Origin: Synoicihabitans lomoniglobus
Lineage (GTDB): Bacteria > Verrucomicrobiota > Verrucomicrobiia > Opitutales > Opitutaceae
Assembly (NCBI RefSeq): GCF_029023725.1
Contig: NZ_CP119075.1
Span: 5,017,501 to 5,081,500 of the forward strand
Length of the DNA: 64,000 bases
Direction of reading: 5' to 3'
How positions within the stretch are numbered: position 1 is the stretch's first letter; every line of letters begins with the position of its first letter. The position numbers and the translations under genes are program-made. Of the stretch, positions 42,184 through 53,643 are shown piece after piece. Under the pieces are notes generated by a model. The model saw only the letters and a program-made list of their open reading frames with translations. It was not told the DNA's origin and did no database searches.

Positions 42184-42597
42184 CTATCGTTTGCGTTTCT
42201 TGGCAAAAAGTTGTGCGACGGAAAACCGGACGACACTCTCCAGTCGTTCAATTTCGGCCGGATCGATCTTACTATTCTTGGCCTCTTCCAAGGCCAGTTG
42301 TGCTCGGGCGCAGGCCTTTTCCACCGCATCTTGGTCGATGGCACTTTCTTCAATGGCATGTTCCGCCAGCACTGAAACCTTATCCCCTTGGACTTGGACA
42401 AAACCGTCGCCCACGATCAGAGCCTCGACGTTGGTGCCTTTGGTTACACGCAGCTCTCCGTCTAAAACCTGCGAGAGCAGAGGCAAGTGACCGGGTAGAA
42501 TTCCAATTTCGCCTTCGACCGTAGGTATAACAACATTGTCGATGGTGTCGGAATAGACCCGGGCTTCCGGGGTAACGATTTCGAGAGTCAAAGGCAT
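42184..42597 (-). CDS. atpC: F1Fo ATP synthase epsilon subunit
   Basis: A 137-residue epsilon subunit: beta-sandwich (about 1-85, from MPLTLEIVTPEARVYSDTID and including GEIGILPGHLPLLS) and two C-terminal helices with ACARAQLALEEAKNS. It couples F1 rotation with the c ring and can inhibit the enzyme. Last gene of the atp operon, 13 bases after atpD. Confidence 0.96.
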   Translation of the reverse strand: MPLTLEIVTPEARVYSDTIDNVVIPTVEGEIGILPGHLPLLSQVLDGELRVTKGTNVEALIVGDGFVQVQGDKVSVLAEHAIEESAIDQDAVEKACARAQLALEEAKNSKIDPAEIERLESVVRFSVAQLFAKKRKR

Positions 42598-42610
42598 GAA
42601 AAGGAGCTCC

Positions 42611-44954
<2,344 letters not shown>

Positions 44955-44995
44955 CTATTTGTTCAGCTTGAAACGATTGATTCGCGGAGACGCTC

Positions 44996-46519
44996 TCAAC
45001 CTTGGGTGGCGGCCCACTCGTCGCAGGCGGATTTGAGTTCGGCTTCGATTTCGTCGGTCAGTTTGCCGGTTTCGCGCACCTTGGTGAGCAGCGCATCCTG
45101 GCGGGTGGCGAAGAACTCGCGAAGGGACACCGCCGCGGCCGTAACCTTGGAAATGTCGGTCTTGGCGTAATAGTCCTTCTGGAGTGCCCAGAGTGTGACA
45201 ACTTGTTGCTCGATGGGAATCGGGTTGAAGGCGGGTTGCTTGAACAGCTCGACGATGCGGTTACCACGATCGAGTTGGGCCTTGGTCTTGGCATCGAGGT
45301 CGGAACCGAACTGAGCGAAGGCGGCCAGTTCACGGAACTGAGCCAACTCACCCTTGAGCTTACCACCGACTTGCTTGGTGGCCTTGATTTGAGCGGCGGA
45401 ACCCACACGCGAGACGGAGAGACCGACCGATACCGCCGGGCGGATGCCTTGATTGAAGAGATCGGTTTCGAGGAAAATCTGACCGTCGGTGATCGAGATC
45501 ACGTTGGTCGGAATGTAGGCCGAAACGTCGCCGGCCTGGGTTTCGATGATCGGGAGTGCGGTGAGCGAACCCTTGCCATCGAGACGAGCGGAGCGCTCGA
45601 GGAGGCGGCTGTGGAGATAGAAAACGTCACCCGGGTAGGCTTCACGGCCGGACGGACGCTTTAGGATCAGCGAGATCTGGCGGTAGGCGACGGCGTGCTT
45701 GGAGAGGTCATCATAAACGATGAGTGCATCCATGCCGTTTTCCATGAACCATTCGCCCATGGCGGCACCGGAGAAGGGCGCGAGGTATTGATTGGCCGGG
45801 TTGTCGGCGGCGGGGGCCGCGACGATGATGGTGTATTCGAGCGCGCCCGCTTCTTCGAGCGCGGCGAGGGTGCGAACGATGTTGGAGTTCTTCTGGCCGA
45901 CGGCGACGTAGATCGAATAGACGGGACGGAAGTTTTTATCACCTGAAGCGAGACCGACTTTGTTGATCTTGGCCTGGTTGATGATGGAGTCGATCGCGAT
46001 GGTGGTCTTGCCGGTGCCGCGGTCGCCGATGATCAATTCGCGTTGTCCGCGACCGATTGGGATCATCGAGTCGATGGCTTGGATGCCGGTGAAGAGGGGC
46101 TGGTCAACGGATTTACGAGCGATGATACCGGGAGCGATGCGCTCAACCGGATAAGTTTCGGACGACTCGATCGGGCCTTTGCCGTCAACGGGATTGCCGA
46201 GAGCATCGACCGTGCGTCCGAGCAAGCCTTTGCCAACGGGGACGGAGAGGAGTCGGCCGGTGGTGAGCACTTCGTCACCTTCTTTGAGGGCGGAGACGTC
46301 ACCGAGCACGACGGTGCCGACCTCGTCTTCCTCGAGATTCAGCGCGATGCCGATGGCGCCGCCGGGAAATTGCACCATCTCGTTATACATGACGTCGGAG
46401 AGGCCATCGATTTTGGCCACGCCGTCGGCGACGGTGCGAATGGTGCCGGTGTTCTTTTTGACCGCCTTGTTGGAAAGGTTGGCGATCTGGGATTCGATTT
46501 GTTCGAGGACGGTGCTCAT
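44996..46519 (-). CDS. atpA: F1Fo ATP synthase alpha subunit
   Basis: A 507-residue alpha subunit with P-loop [15 protein letters not shown] and the conserved [20 protein letters not shown] region. The N-terminal part that normally contacts subunit delta is present ([17 protein letters not shown]). Confidence 0.98.
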   Translation of the reverse strand: MSTVLEQIESQIANLSNKAVKKNTGTIRTVADGVAKIDGLSDVMYNEMVQFPGGAIGIALNLEEDEVGTVVLGDVSALKEGDEVLTTGRLLSVPVGKGLLGRTVDALGNPVDGKGPIESSETYPVERIAPGIIARKSVDQPLFTGIQAIDSMIPIGRGQRELIIGDRGTGKTTIAIDSIINQAKINKVGLASGDKNFRPVYSIYVAVGQKNSNIVRTLAALEEAGALEYTIIVAAPAADNPANQYLAPFSGAAMGEWFMENGMDALIVYDDLSKHAVAYRQISLILKRPSGREAYPGDVFYLHSRLLERSARLDGKGSLTALPIIETQAGDVSAYIPTNVISITDGQIFLETDLFNQGIRPAVSVGLSVSRVGSAAQIKATKQVGGKLKGELAQFRELAAFAQFGSDLDAKTKAQLDRGNRIVELFKQPAFNPIPIEQQVVTLWALQKDYYAKTDISKVTAAAVSLREFFATRQDALLTKVRETGKLTDEIEAELKSACDEWAATQG

Positions 46520-46573
46520 AGCGGCGCGGGGACGCGGTTGAAGGAGGAGGAGTTTAGTAAAGGGGGAGGTGAA

Positions 46574-46972
46574 TCAGAGCGACTCGGCGAGGGCGTCGAG
46601 TTGGCCGCTGACGGTGGATTCGTAAACGTCGTCGGCGATGCGGACGCGCAAACCAGCGATCAAGCTGTCATTCTGTTTGCCCGTCGCAGTGATATGCCGG
46701 TGGTATTTTTGGGTCAGGGCACCACCAATGGCGCCGAGCACGGCATCCGAGATACTGCCAGCGTGTTCCACGATGGCGTGGGTTTTACTGAGCTCGGTGG
46801 CGATGCGACGTTGATACGCCTTGAGGACCGCCATGGGTTTGGCGGGCGGGTGCTTTTCCAGATAGGCCAGCACTCCGGCGACGCGTTCGGCATCGACCGC
46901 GCCTTGGGCATCAAGGCTGAGCGCCGTGAGCTGTTTGGTGAGTTGCTGGATTTGTTTGGAGGCTTGGGCCAC
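46574..46972 (-). CDS. atpH: Short F1Fo ATP synthase delta subunit
   Basis: A 132-residue delta subunit starting at GTG; usual length is about 175-180. The C-terminal part (about 70-132, SISDAVLGAIGGALTQKYHR to STVSGQLDALAESL) aligns by eye with the normal delta C-terminal domain. The N-terminal helical domain, which binds the alpha N-terminus, is reduced to about 70 residues. The upstream gap is only 26 bases, so the gene is not simply misannotated at its start. Position in the operon confirms its identity. Confidence 0.85.
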   Translation of the reverse strand: MAQASKQIQQLTKQLTALSLDAQGAVDAERVAGVLAYLEKHPPAKPMAVLKAYQRRIATELSKTHAIVEHAGSISDAVLGAIGGALTQKYHRHITATGKQNDSLIAGLRVRIADDVYESTVSGQLDALAESL

Positions 46973-46998
46973 GGTGAAGGTCAGTTAATCGGAGCGAG

Positions 46999-47541
46999 TC
47001 AGGCGAGCGTGAGCTCCTTGGCGGCGGCTTCGTTGAAGCGCTGACGGTCGGCGTCGGAGAGTTCCTTGGCGAGCACTTGGCGGGTGGTGCTCACGACCAA
47101 GCGAGCGATTTCGCTGCGCGCCTCGGCGACCATCTTGCGATGTTCGAGCTCGGTGGAGTGTTGGGCCTTGGCGATAATGTCCTGGGCTTTGACGGTGGCC
47201 TCCTGAGTCTGGCGTTCCATGAACTCCTTGGCGGAGACCCGGGCTTGGTCGATGATTTTGCCGGCTTCACCCTGGGCTTGTTTGATGATGTCCGCGCTCT
47301 CGGCCGTGGCGGCTTCAAGTTTGGCTTTCATCGCTTCGGCGTTGGCGAGGCTCGTGGCGATCTCCGCGTTACGCTCGTCGACGGTGGCGAGCACCGGCTT
47401 GAAGAAGAACCGATACAGCACAAAGGCCAGAATCGAGAAGCTGATGACCTGCATGAGCAGGTATTTGCCTTCGATGCCAAATGTGGACTGGATGTCGTGG
47501 AGTTTGCCGGCGGCGTCGGCTGCAGCGAAAATCAGGTTCAT
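46999..47541 (-). CDS. atpF: F1Fo ATP synthase b subunit
   Basis: A 180-residue b subunit, peripheral stalk: N-terminal membrane helix after MNLIFAAADAAGKLHDIQ (about 29-48, YLLMQVISFSILAFVLYRFF) and a long charged helix with AEAMKAKLEAATAESADI. Only one b gene is present, so it should be a homodimer. Confidence 0.95.
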   Translation of the reverse strand: MNLIFAAADAAGKLHDIQSTFGIEGKYLLMQVISFSILAFVLYRFFFKPVLATVDERNAEIATSLANAEAMKAKLEAATAESADIIKQAQGEAGKIIDQARVSAKEFMERQTQEATVKAQDIIAKAQHSTELEHRKMVAEARSEIARLVVSTTRQVLAKELSDADRQRFNEAAAKELTLA

Positions 47542-47606
47542 GTCGCGGAGGAAAATGGCCGGTGCGTCTCAACCGGAAAGGTTGAACGCACCGGAAGTGA
47601 AAAGAA

Positions 47607-47822
47607 TCAGGCGAGGAAGATCACGTAGAACGCGACCGCTTCGGCGAGAGCCATGCCGAGAATGGATTGGACGAGGATCTTACCGCTGGCGCCAGGGTTG
47701 CGGCCGACGGCCTCAACGGCCTTGGTGCCGATCATGCCTACGCCGATGGCGGCGGCGCCGGCGCCGATTGCGATGTGGAGGTTGCCACCGATGCCGGTAG
47801 CTTGAGCGAGAATATCGATCAT
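47607..47822 (-). CDS. atpE: F1Fo ATP synthase c subunit
   Basis: A 71-residue two-helix proteolipid. The polar loop is RNPGASG. The ion-binding helix contains ALAEAVAFYVIF with the carboxylate Glu; the Ser next to the Glu that marks sodium-type rings is replaced by Ala, so proton coupling is more likely. ATG 47822 is chosen; upstream in-frame codons give a non-membrane extension. Confidence 0.96.
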   Translation of the reverse strand: MIDILAQATGIGGNLHIAIGAGAAAIGVGMIGTKAVEAVGRNPGASGKILVQSILGMALAEAVAFYVIFLA

Positions 47823-47907
47823 TTTAGATGTGTTTGTTTGGTGTGGTTGGAGGACCCGCTGTGCACGCGCTTTGGTATGCTCCCAGTGGGAAAGGGTTGG
47901 GCAGGGT

Positions 47908-48816
47908 TTAGTGATCGGCGTGGGCGGCTTCGCCCTCGTGATCATCGCCGTGGTTGCAGATCAAGCCGATGTAAACCGAAACCAGCAATGTGAAGACGAG
48001 CGCCTGCACGAGGCCGATCAACAGCTCGAGGAAGTAGAAGGGGAAAATGAATCCCGTGCCGTGGAGCAGATTTTCGCCGCCGTAGACATTGCCGAACAGT
48101 CGGAATGAGAGCGAAACGGGGCGAATCGCGATCGAGATGATTTCGATCACACCCACGGCGAGAAAGATCAACGTGAGGAAGTAGTAGATGGCGGCTGGCA
48201 CTTCGCTCTTGTCGGCCTTGTTGCCGAAGAGGTCGTGGAGGATGAGTTTGGGGCCGGCGTAACGCAGGATCAGGTAGAGCCAGACGGCCATGGCGACCAA
48301 CGCGATGGCGATGGTGCCGTTCATGTCAGCGCTGAACGGGCGGATGAAAGCCGAGAAGTGGTGTGCGCCGTCGGCACCGTGCGATTCCATGCCGATCGTG
48401 CCGACACCGGGCAACAGTCCGGACCAGTTGTGGATCAAGATGAAGGTGAACAGCGTCAGCAACAGCGGCAGGGCGGCGGGAGCGACCTTCTTGCCCACAA
48501 TGGGGGCGACGAGGTCGCGGACGCCGGTTAACAGTCCCTCTACGACGGCTTGCCCGCGCGATGGCACCAAGGTTGGTTTTGCCCCGATGGCAATGCGCAC
48601 CACCAGTAAGAGAGCCAAGGCGACGACCCAGGTGGTGATGATGCTGCTGGTTACGGGCAGACCGAAGACTTCGAATACGGCAGCGTTCGGTTCAACCTTG
48701 GCATGCGCAGCCGGAGCGAGACTGGTTAAGGTCGCGAGGCCGATGAGGGTTTTGGATAGTCGTGGAGAGATCACTCGGAACAGCTGGAAAGGTTCGAATC
48801 GGTTGTCGTAGGGCAT
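47908..48816 (-). CDS. atpB: F1Fo ATP synthase a subunit
   Basis: A 302-residue a subunit of the proton half-channel with the conserved Arg in IAIRPVSLSFRLFGNVYGGE. The N-terminus (1-39) looks like a signal peptide (ISPRLSKTLIGLATLTSLAP ending AHA). There is no atpI upstream. It starts the operon atpBEFHAGDC. A TACAAT hexamer on the minus strand (about 48851-48846) may be its -10. Confidence 0.96.
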   Translation of the reverse strand: MPYDNRFEPFQLFRVISPRLSKTLIGLATLTSLAPAAHAKVEPNAAVFEVFGLPVTSSIITTWVVALALLLVVRIAIGAKPTLVPSRGQAVVEGLLTGVRDLVAPIVGKKVAPAALPLLLTLFTFILIHNWSGLLPGVGTIGMESHGADGAHHFSAFIRPFSADMNGTIAIALVAMAVWLYLILRYAGPKLILHDLFGNKADKSEVPAAIYYFLTLIFLAVGVIEIISIAIRPVSLSFRLFGNVYGGENLLHGTGFIFPFYFLELLIGLVQALVFTLLVSVYIGLICNHGDDHEGEAAHADH

Positions 48817-48901
48817 GGCCCGTTAAGGCGTCAACCTCCGAAAGAATTGTAACCTAGACGTGGCGAATCATTAGCACGGGCAAAAAGGCTGTATGTCGCT
48901 G

Positions 48902-49540
48902 CTAATTTGACGTTGCCGACTTCGTTTCGATTTCGGCCGGGGTTTCCGTATTCTCGATTGGCCGAGCGATGAACGACTGAAACGAGGCAGCTTTTTGTTC
49001 GAAAACCGTCGTTTGTTCGAATGGCCAGGATTCCTCGGGAGTCAGTCGCCAGCGAGGGTGGGCGTCGACCGTGTCGCGGGCTGACGCAAAATACGGCGCA
49101 TGATCGGTCCGAAAACAGAGCCGGGTCGAAGCCGCGGAAAGTTGCGCAAGCGTATCGAGAAAAGCGGGCTGTATGAGGCGGTTTTTCCAGTGGCGCCGTT
49201 TGGGCCACGGATCGGGAAACAGCACGAAAATGTTGCGATTAAACCGGACCCCGGCGGGCAGAGCCTCCACGAGATCCTCTGCTGCGGCGCGAATCCACGA
49301 TACGTTGGTCAGCTCGGCGCGGTCGGTTTTGCGGGCGGCTTTCTCCAGGCGTTCCTTGATGATGTCGATGGCCAGACAGTGCTCGCCGGGGTGGGCGGCC
49401 GCGTAGGCGGTAAGGAAGTGCCCGTGTCCGCACCCGATTTCCAAAGTCAGCGCCGGACTGTCCAGCGGCACCTGAGCCAGCGTGGTGTGCAAGGCGGTGA
49501 CGCGCTGTTGGTGGATGGCATGGGCGTCTTCGATCGACAT
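48902..49540 (-). CDS. trmB: tRNA (guanine-N7-)-methyltransferase
   Basis: A 212-residue SAM-dependent enzyme that makes m7G46 in tRNA. The SAM motif EIGCGHGHFLTAYA, and FVLFPDPWPKRRHWKNRL, the TrmB signature, are intact. ATG 49540 is used rather than a TTG twelve codons earlier. It ends 85 bases before atpB. Confidence 0.94.
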   Translation of the reverse strand: MSIEDAHAIHQQRVTALHTTLAQVPLDSPALTLEIGCGHGHFLTAYAAAHPGEHCLAIDIIKERLEKAARKTDRAELTNVSWIRAAAEDLVEALPAGVRFNRNIFVLFPDPWPKRRHWKNRLIQPAFLDTLAQLSAASTRLCFRTDHAPYFASARDTVDAHPRWRLTPEESWPFEQTTVFEQKAASFQSFIARPIENTETPAEIETKSATSN

Positions 49541-49613
49541 GGGCGCGGTAAAAGCGTCCGGAGGTCGGGCGCGCAAGGTTCAACCGTCGCCGCCCTCCCC
49601 TGCCCCGCCAAAA

Positions 49614-50888
49614 TCAGTTGCTGGTTTTGGACGAGGGAATCGTCAGCACAAACGTCATGCCTTCGTTGAGCTGGCTTTCGGCGCGCACGCGGCCTCCATG
49701 CAATTGAATGATGTGTTTGACGATGCTGAGCCCCAGCCCGGTGCCGCCTTTTTCCCGGGAACGCCCTTTCTCGACGCGGTAAAAACGTTCGAAAATGTGG
49801 GGGAGGTCGGCTTGGGGGATGCCGGGTCCGGTGTCTTTGACCCTGATTTCCACTTCCTCGGTGCGGCGGCGGGCCGCGATGGTGATCGTCGAGCCGGGCG
49901 GCGTGTATTTGAGGGCATTATCGAGCAGATTCTCGAAAACTTGAGTAAGCTTCAGGGGGTCGATCAGCAGGGGCTCGATGGCCGGATCAATTTCGGAATC
50001 GATTACATGGTTTTGGGCCGCGGGGCGACTGCGGTAGTCGTCCACGATGCTCCCAACGAGCGAACGCAACGACGTCGACTCCCGTTGCAGTCCGGGATTG
50101 ATGGATTCCAAGCGGGAAAGAGTCAGCAGATCTTCCAGCAGGGAGTTCAGTCGTTCCGTATGCCGCTGGATCGTGGCCAGGAAGCGCGATCGATCCGACA
50201 GTTCCATGTCGTGATGGCCGTCCACCAAGGTTTCCACGTAGCCTTTGATCACACTCAATGGCGTGCGCAGTTCATGGGAGACGTTGGCCACAAACTCTTT
50301 GCGCACCAATTCCAGTCGTTTTTGACGGGTAATATCGTGGAGAACGAAGAGGGCCCACTTGCCCTTGCTGCCGTCCTGGGAAGGGATGGTGGATCCCGTT
50401 ACTTCGACCCAGCGCGTGTCGGTATCATCTACAAACTCCACCGTATGCTGCGGACTCCCCTGCCCTTTGCGCACCGCGTCCACGTAGTTGAGAAACGCCA
50501 CACTGTGCAGCACCACCTCAAGTCGCTGGTCGATGATCCGGGTGGCTTTGGGGAAGATGGCCTGCAAGGCGTTGTTCGCCAATAGAATGTGATTTCGGTC
50601 GTCGACCACCAGCACCGCCTCCTGCAGGTTTCCCAGGGTGGCTTCGAGTTGCGTGAGCTGGCCGGATTGCTGCTTTTTGAGGGTGACGACCTCAGTGATC
50701 AGCTCGTTGGCCGTCGAGCAGAACGCGTCCCAGTCATGGCCGGATGCTCCGGGAGTGGCGTCGCGCAGGAAGGGCTGACGCCGACTCAAGGCGAGACGTA
50801 GACTGCGCAACGCGCGGCGATGGTTAACCAATTTGCTCACCGTGAGCAAAAGGGCGACGGAGAGCGCGATGGTGATGGTGAGGAGCAT
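49614..50888 (-). CDS. PhoR-type sensor histidine kinase
   Basis: A 424-residue kinase with one N-terminal membrane helix (1-20), a linker, a PAS domain (about 80-190), HisKA with His205 (NVSHELRTPLSVIKGYVETL) and an ATPase domain (about 305-420). The order and short membrane part match PhoR. It follows the PhoB-type regulator by 43 bases, so phosphate sensing is likely but unproven: no pst or phoU genes are here. Confidence 0.88.
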   Translation of the reverse strand: MLLTITIALSVALLLTVSKLVNHRRALRSLRLALSRRQPFLRDATPGASGHDWDAFCSTANELITEVVTLKKQQSGQLTQLEATLGNLQEAVLVVDDRNHILLANNALQAIFPKATRIIDQRLEVVLHSVAFLNYVDAVRKGQGSPQHTVEFVDDTDTRWVEVTGSTIPSQDGSKGKWALFVLHDITRQKRLELVRKEFVANVSHELRTPLSVIKGYVETLVDGHHDMELSDRSRFLATIQRHTERLNSLLEDLLTLSRLESINPGLQRESTSLRSLVGSIVDDYRSRPAAQNHVIDSEIDPAIEPLLIDPLKLTQVFENLLDNALKYTPPGSTITIAARRRTEEVEIRVKDTGPGIPQADLPHIFERFYRVEKGRSREKGGTGLGLSIVKHIIQLHGGRVRAESQLNEGMTFVLTIPSSKTSN

Positions 50889-50904
50889 GCGATGAGCGCA
50901 CGTA

Positions 50905-50927
50905 GCGGGCGCTGACGCGAATCCCGC
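50905..50927. repeat. Hairpin in the phoB-phoR gap sharing a 12-mer with the oleC element
   Basis: GCGGG (50905-50909) and CCCGC (50923-50927) pair around a loop containing CGCTGACGCG. The 12-mer GGCGCTGACGCG is found again at 20122-20133 within oleC. Confidence 0.45.
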
Positions 50928-50931
50928 CGGA

Positions 50932-51651
50932 TTAGGCGGAAGATTCTTGGGCCCGACGTTCAGCCATCCGGTAGCCTACCCCGCGGATAGTTTCAATCCA
51001 TTCGGCTTCGTCGCCGAGTTTCTCGCGCAACCGGCGCACGTGGGTGTCCACGGTGCGGGTCTCGATTTCGGTTTCGTAGTTCCAAACGTTGATCAACAAG
51101 TGTTCGCGCGTCTGGACCCGACCGCGTCGTTCCATCAGCAGATGCAGCAATTTGAACTCTGTGGCCGTCAGCTCCACGACCTCCTCATTGATTTTCACCT
51201 CATGGCGCTCGATATCGAGTTCGATACCACCGGTAATGAGTTTCGGTGGCGCATCAATGGGTCGCTCGGTCGTGCGGCGCAGGATGTTCTGCACGCGTAA
51301 AACGAGTTCCTTGGTGCTGAATGGCTTGCAGATATAGTCGTCGGCACCGTTTTCGAGGCCCTGAATGCGATCGTTTTCCTCCACCTTGGCCGTGAGAAAG
51401 ATGACCGGGACCTGCTTGAGTTTCGGGTCGGCCCGAAGCATGCGGCAGATCTGGATGCCATTGATCTCGGGCATCATGACATCGAGAATCACGAGGTCGG
51501 GAATAAAGGAGCGGGCCAACCCGATGCTGCGGGTCGGGTCATTCACCGTCTCCACGGCAAAGCCGTTCGCCTTGAGGTGGTAGGCAACGAGGTCGGCGAC
51601 GTCGGATTCATCGTCGACGACTAGGATTTTTTTGCGGGAGGTCTCCGGCAT
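50932..51651 (-). CDS. PhoB-type response regulator
   Basis: A 239-residue OmpR/PhoB-family regulator: receiver (about 8-122) with Asp13/Asp14, phosphoacceptor Asp57 in VILDVMMPEINGIQ and Lys in CKPF, then a winged-helix DNA-binding domain (about 140-235) with TVDTHVRRLREKLG. ATG 51651 (MPETSRKKILVVDD) is used; a longer frame upstream has no coding character. Paired with the downstream kinase. Confidence 0.9.
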   Translation of the reverse strand: MPETSRKKILVVDDESDVADLVAYHLKANGFAVETVNDPTRSIGLARSFIPDLVILDVMMPEINGIQICRMLRADPKLKQVPVIFLTAKVEENDRIQGLENGADDYICKPFSTKELVLRVQNILRRTTERPIDAPPKLITGGIELDIERHEVKINEEVVELTATEFKLLHLLMERRGRVQTREHLLINVWNYETEIETRTVDTHVRRLREKLGDEAEWIETIRGVGYRMAERRAQESSA

Positions 51652-51747
51652 TTCGGCAGAATTTACCCCATTGAATGACGGACTCCTAGTCGAAAGCACC
51701 GCCGTTTCACAATTGTTACAACATGCGCAAATTAAATGCAATAACGC

Positions 51748-53643
51748 CTAGGTGGCACGAGGCGTTTGGCGTCGCAGCGTTTCGATAAAGACCATTAAGA
51801 TGCTGATATCAGAGGGGTTAACTCCACTGATCCGGCTCGCTTGGCCTAGATTTACTGGTTGGGTCTCCGTCAGCTTCAGGGCGCTTTCACGGCGCAGCCC
51901 CTTGATTTCGGCGTAGTTCAAGCCGGAGGGGATTCGAATCTTCTCGGTTTGCGCCAGTTTTGCGACCTGACGCTCTTCCCGCTCCAAGTAGCCGCGGTAG
52001 CTCACGCGGTAAAGCACCTGGTCGCGACTTTCGGTGGGCAGCTGTTGGAAGGTTTCCGGCAGTTCCGGCCACGCGCCGTCACCCTGACTTGCTCGTCGAA
52101 TCCAGTCCGCAAAAGTCCCCTGCCCTCCTCCCGGTCGCGTGGTTTCAAACGTATTAATCCAATGCGTAATCGATTCACTTTTCGCTGCCATACGCGCCAG
52201 TCGCTCCGGTCCGACCAAGCCATGGACCTTCGCGTGATGGATCAGCCTTTGCTCGGCACTGCCGTGGTTAAAAAGCAAGCGGTGCTCCGCTCTACTGGTG
52301 AACATGCGGTAAGGCTCCCGGGTGCCTTTGGTTACGAGATCGTCAATTAACACCCCGATATAACCTTCGTGGCGGGCCAAAACGAGCGGCTGCTCTCCCC
52401 TCGCCTTATGGACGGCATTCACGCCTGCAATCAGGCCTTGGGATGCGGCCTCCTCGTAGCCGGACGTTCCGTTGATTTGGCCCGCGAAAAACAGATTCTC
52501 CAGTTTTTTGGACTCGAGTGACGGAAACAGCTGCGTCGGTGGCGCAAAATCGTATTCCACGGCATAGGCTGGTCGGAGCAGCTCGGCGTGTTCCAGTCCG
52601 GGCACGGTGCGGACCATTTTCATCTGCACGTCGAAGGGCAGCGATGTGGAAAGCCCGTTCACGTAAAACTCGTTGGTGGTGCGCCCCTCGGGCTCGATAA
52701 ACAGCAAATGGCGCGGCTTGTCGGCAAATCGCACGAATTTATCCTCGATGCTGGGGCAGTAACGGGGGCCGGTGCCGCTGATCTCCCCGGAATACATTGC
52801 GGACTTGGTGAGGTTGTCTCGCACCAATTGCGCCGTTTCCTCCGTGGTGTAAGTCATCCAGCACGAGATCTGGTTCGTGCCAGGTTCCCAGCCAAGGCGG
52901 GATTCGCCGGTTTGTTCCACGTGGAACAGGTCGTGGTCCTGCCGGGTTTCGTGGAACGCAAAACAGGTGGGCTTGGCGTCGCCTTGCTGTTCCTTCATTT
53001 TCGAAAAATCCAAGCTACGGCCCAATAACCGCGGCGGCGTTCCGGTTTTCAGCCGTTGGAGTTCGATGCCCACTTCTTCGAAACTGGTTGAAAGGGTTTT
53101 CGCGGTGAAATCGCCCATGCGTCCGCCTTCGTTCTTGTTCTGGCCGATGTGCATCAGGCCGCGCAGGAAGGTGCCGGTGGTGACGACTACAGTGGTGCCG
53201 CCGAACTCCAAATCCAAATTGGTCCGAACGCCGGTGACTTTTCCGCCGGAGTGGGTGAGCCCGGTCACCGTCGCCTGAAACAGATGCAGGTTGGGCTGCA
53301 GCTCCAGCGTGTGCTTCATGCGATACTGATACGCCTTCTTGTCGGACTGCGCGCGGGGGGACTGCACGGCCAATCCTTTGGACTCATTGAGGAGTCTGAA
53401 CTGAATGGCGGTGACATCGGTATTGATCGCCATTTCGCCGCCCAGCGCATCGATCTCGCGAACCATCTGTCCCTTGGCCTGGCCGCCGATGGCGGGGTTG
53501 CAGCTCATCGCGGCGACGGTGTCGATATTGCCGGAAAGGAGCAGGGTGGAGGCGCCCATCCGGGCGGAGGCGAGCGCGGCTTCACAGCCGGCATGGCCAC
53601 CGCCACAGACAATCACGTCGAATGGTATATCGTTGTATAGCAT
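51748..53643 (-). CDS. mnmG: tRNA uridine-5-carboxymethylaminomethyl modification enzyme MnmG
   Basis: A 631-residue FAD enzyme with GGGHAGCEAALASARMGA (dinucleotide fold, about 13-30) and the GidA signatures SCNPAIGG and FRLLNESKG-AVQSPRAQ. With MnmE it installs cmnm5 on wobble uridine. Its ATG directly abuts the mnmE stop (TAG then ATG). Confidence 0.98.
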   Translation of the reverse strand: MLYNDIPFDVIVCGGGHAGCEAALASARMGASTLLLSGNIDTVAAMSCNPAIGGQAKGQMVREIDALGGEMAINTDVTAIQFRLLNESKGLAVQSPRAQSDKKAYQYRMKHTLELQPNLHLFQATVTGLTHSGGKVTGVRTNLDLEFGGTTVVVTTGTFLRGLMHIGQNKNEGGRMGDFTAKTLSTSFEEVGIELQRLKTGTPPRLLGRSLDFSKMKEQQGDAKPTCFAFHETRQDHDLFHVEQTGESRLGWEPGTNQISCWMTYTTEETAQLVRDNLTKSAMYSGEISGTGPRYCPSIEDKFVRFADKPRHLLFIEPEGRTTNEFYVNGLSTSLPFDVQMKMVRTVPGLEHAELLRPAYAVEYDFAPPTQLFPSLESKKLENLFFAGQINGTSGYEEAASQGLIAGVNAVHKARGEQPLVLARHEGYIGVLIDDLVTKGTREPYRMFTSRAEHRLLFNHGSAEQRLIHHAKVHGLVGPERLARMAAKSESITHWINTFETTRPGGGQGTFADWIRRASQGDGAWPELPETFQQLPTESRDQVLYRVSYRGYLEREERQVAKLAQTEKIRIPSGLNYAEIKGLRRESALKLTETQPVNLGQASRISGVNPSDISILMVFIETLRRQTPRAT

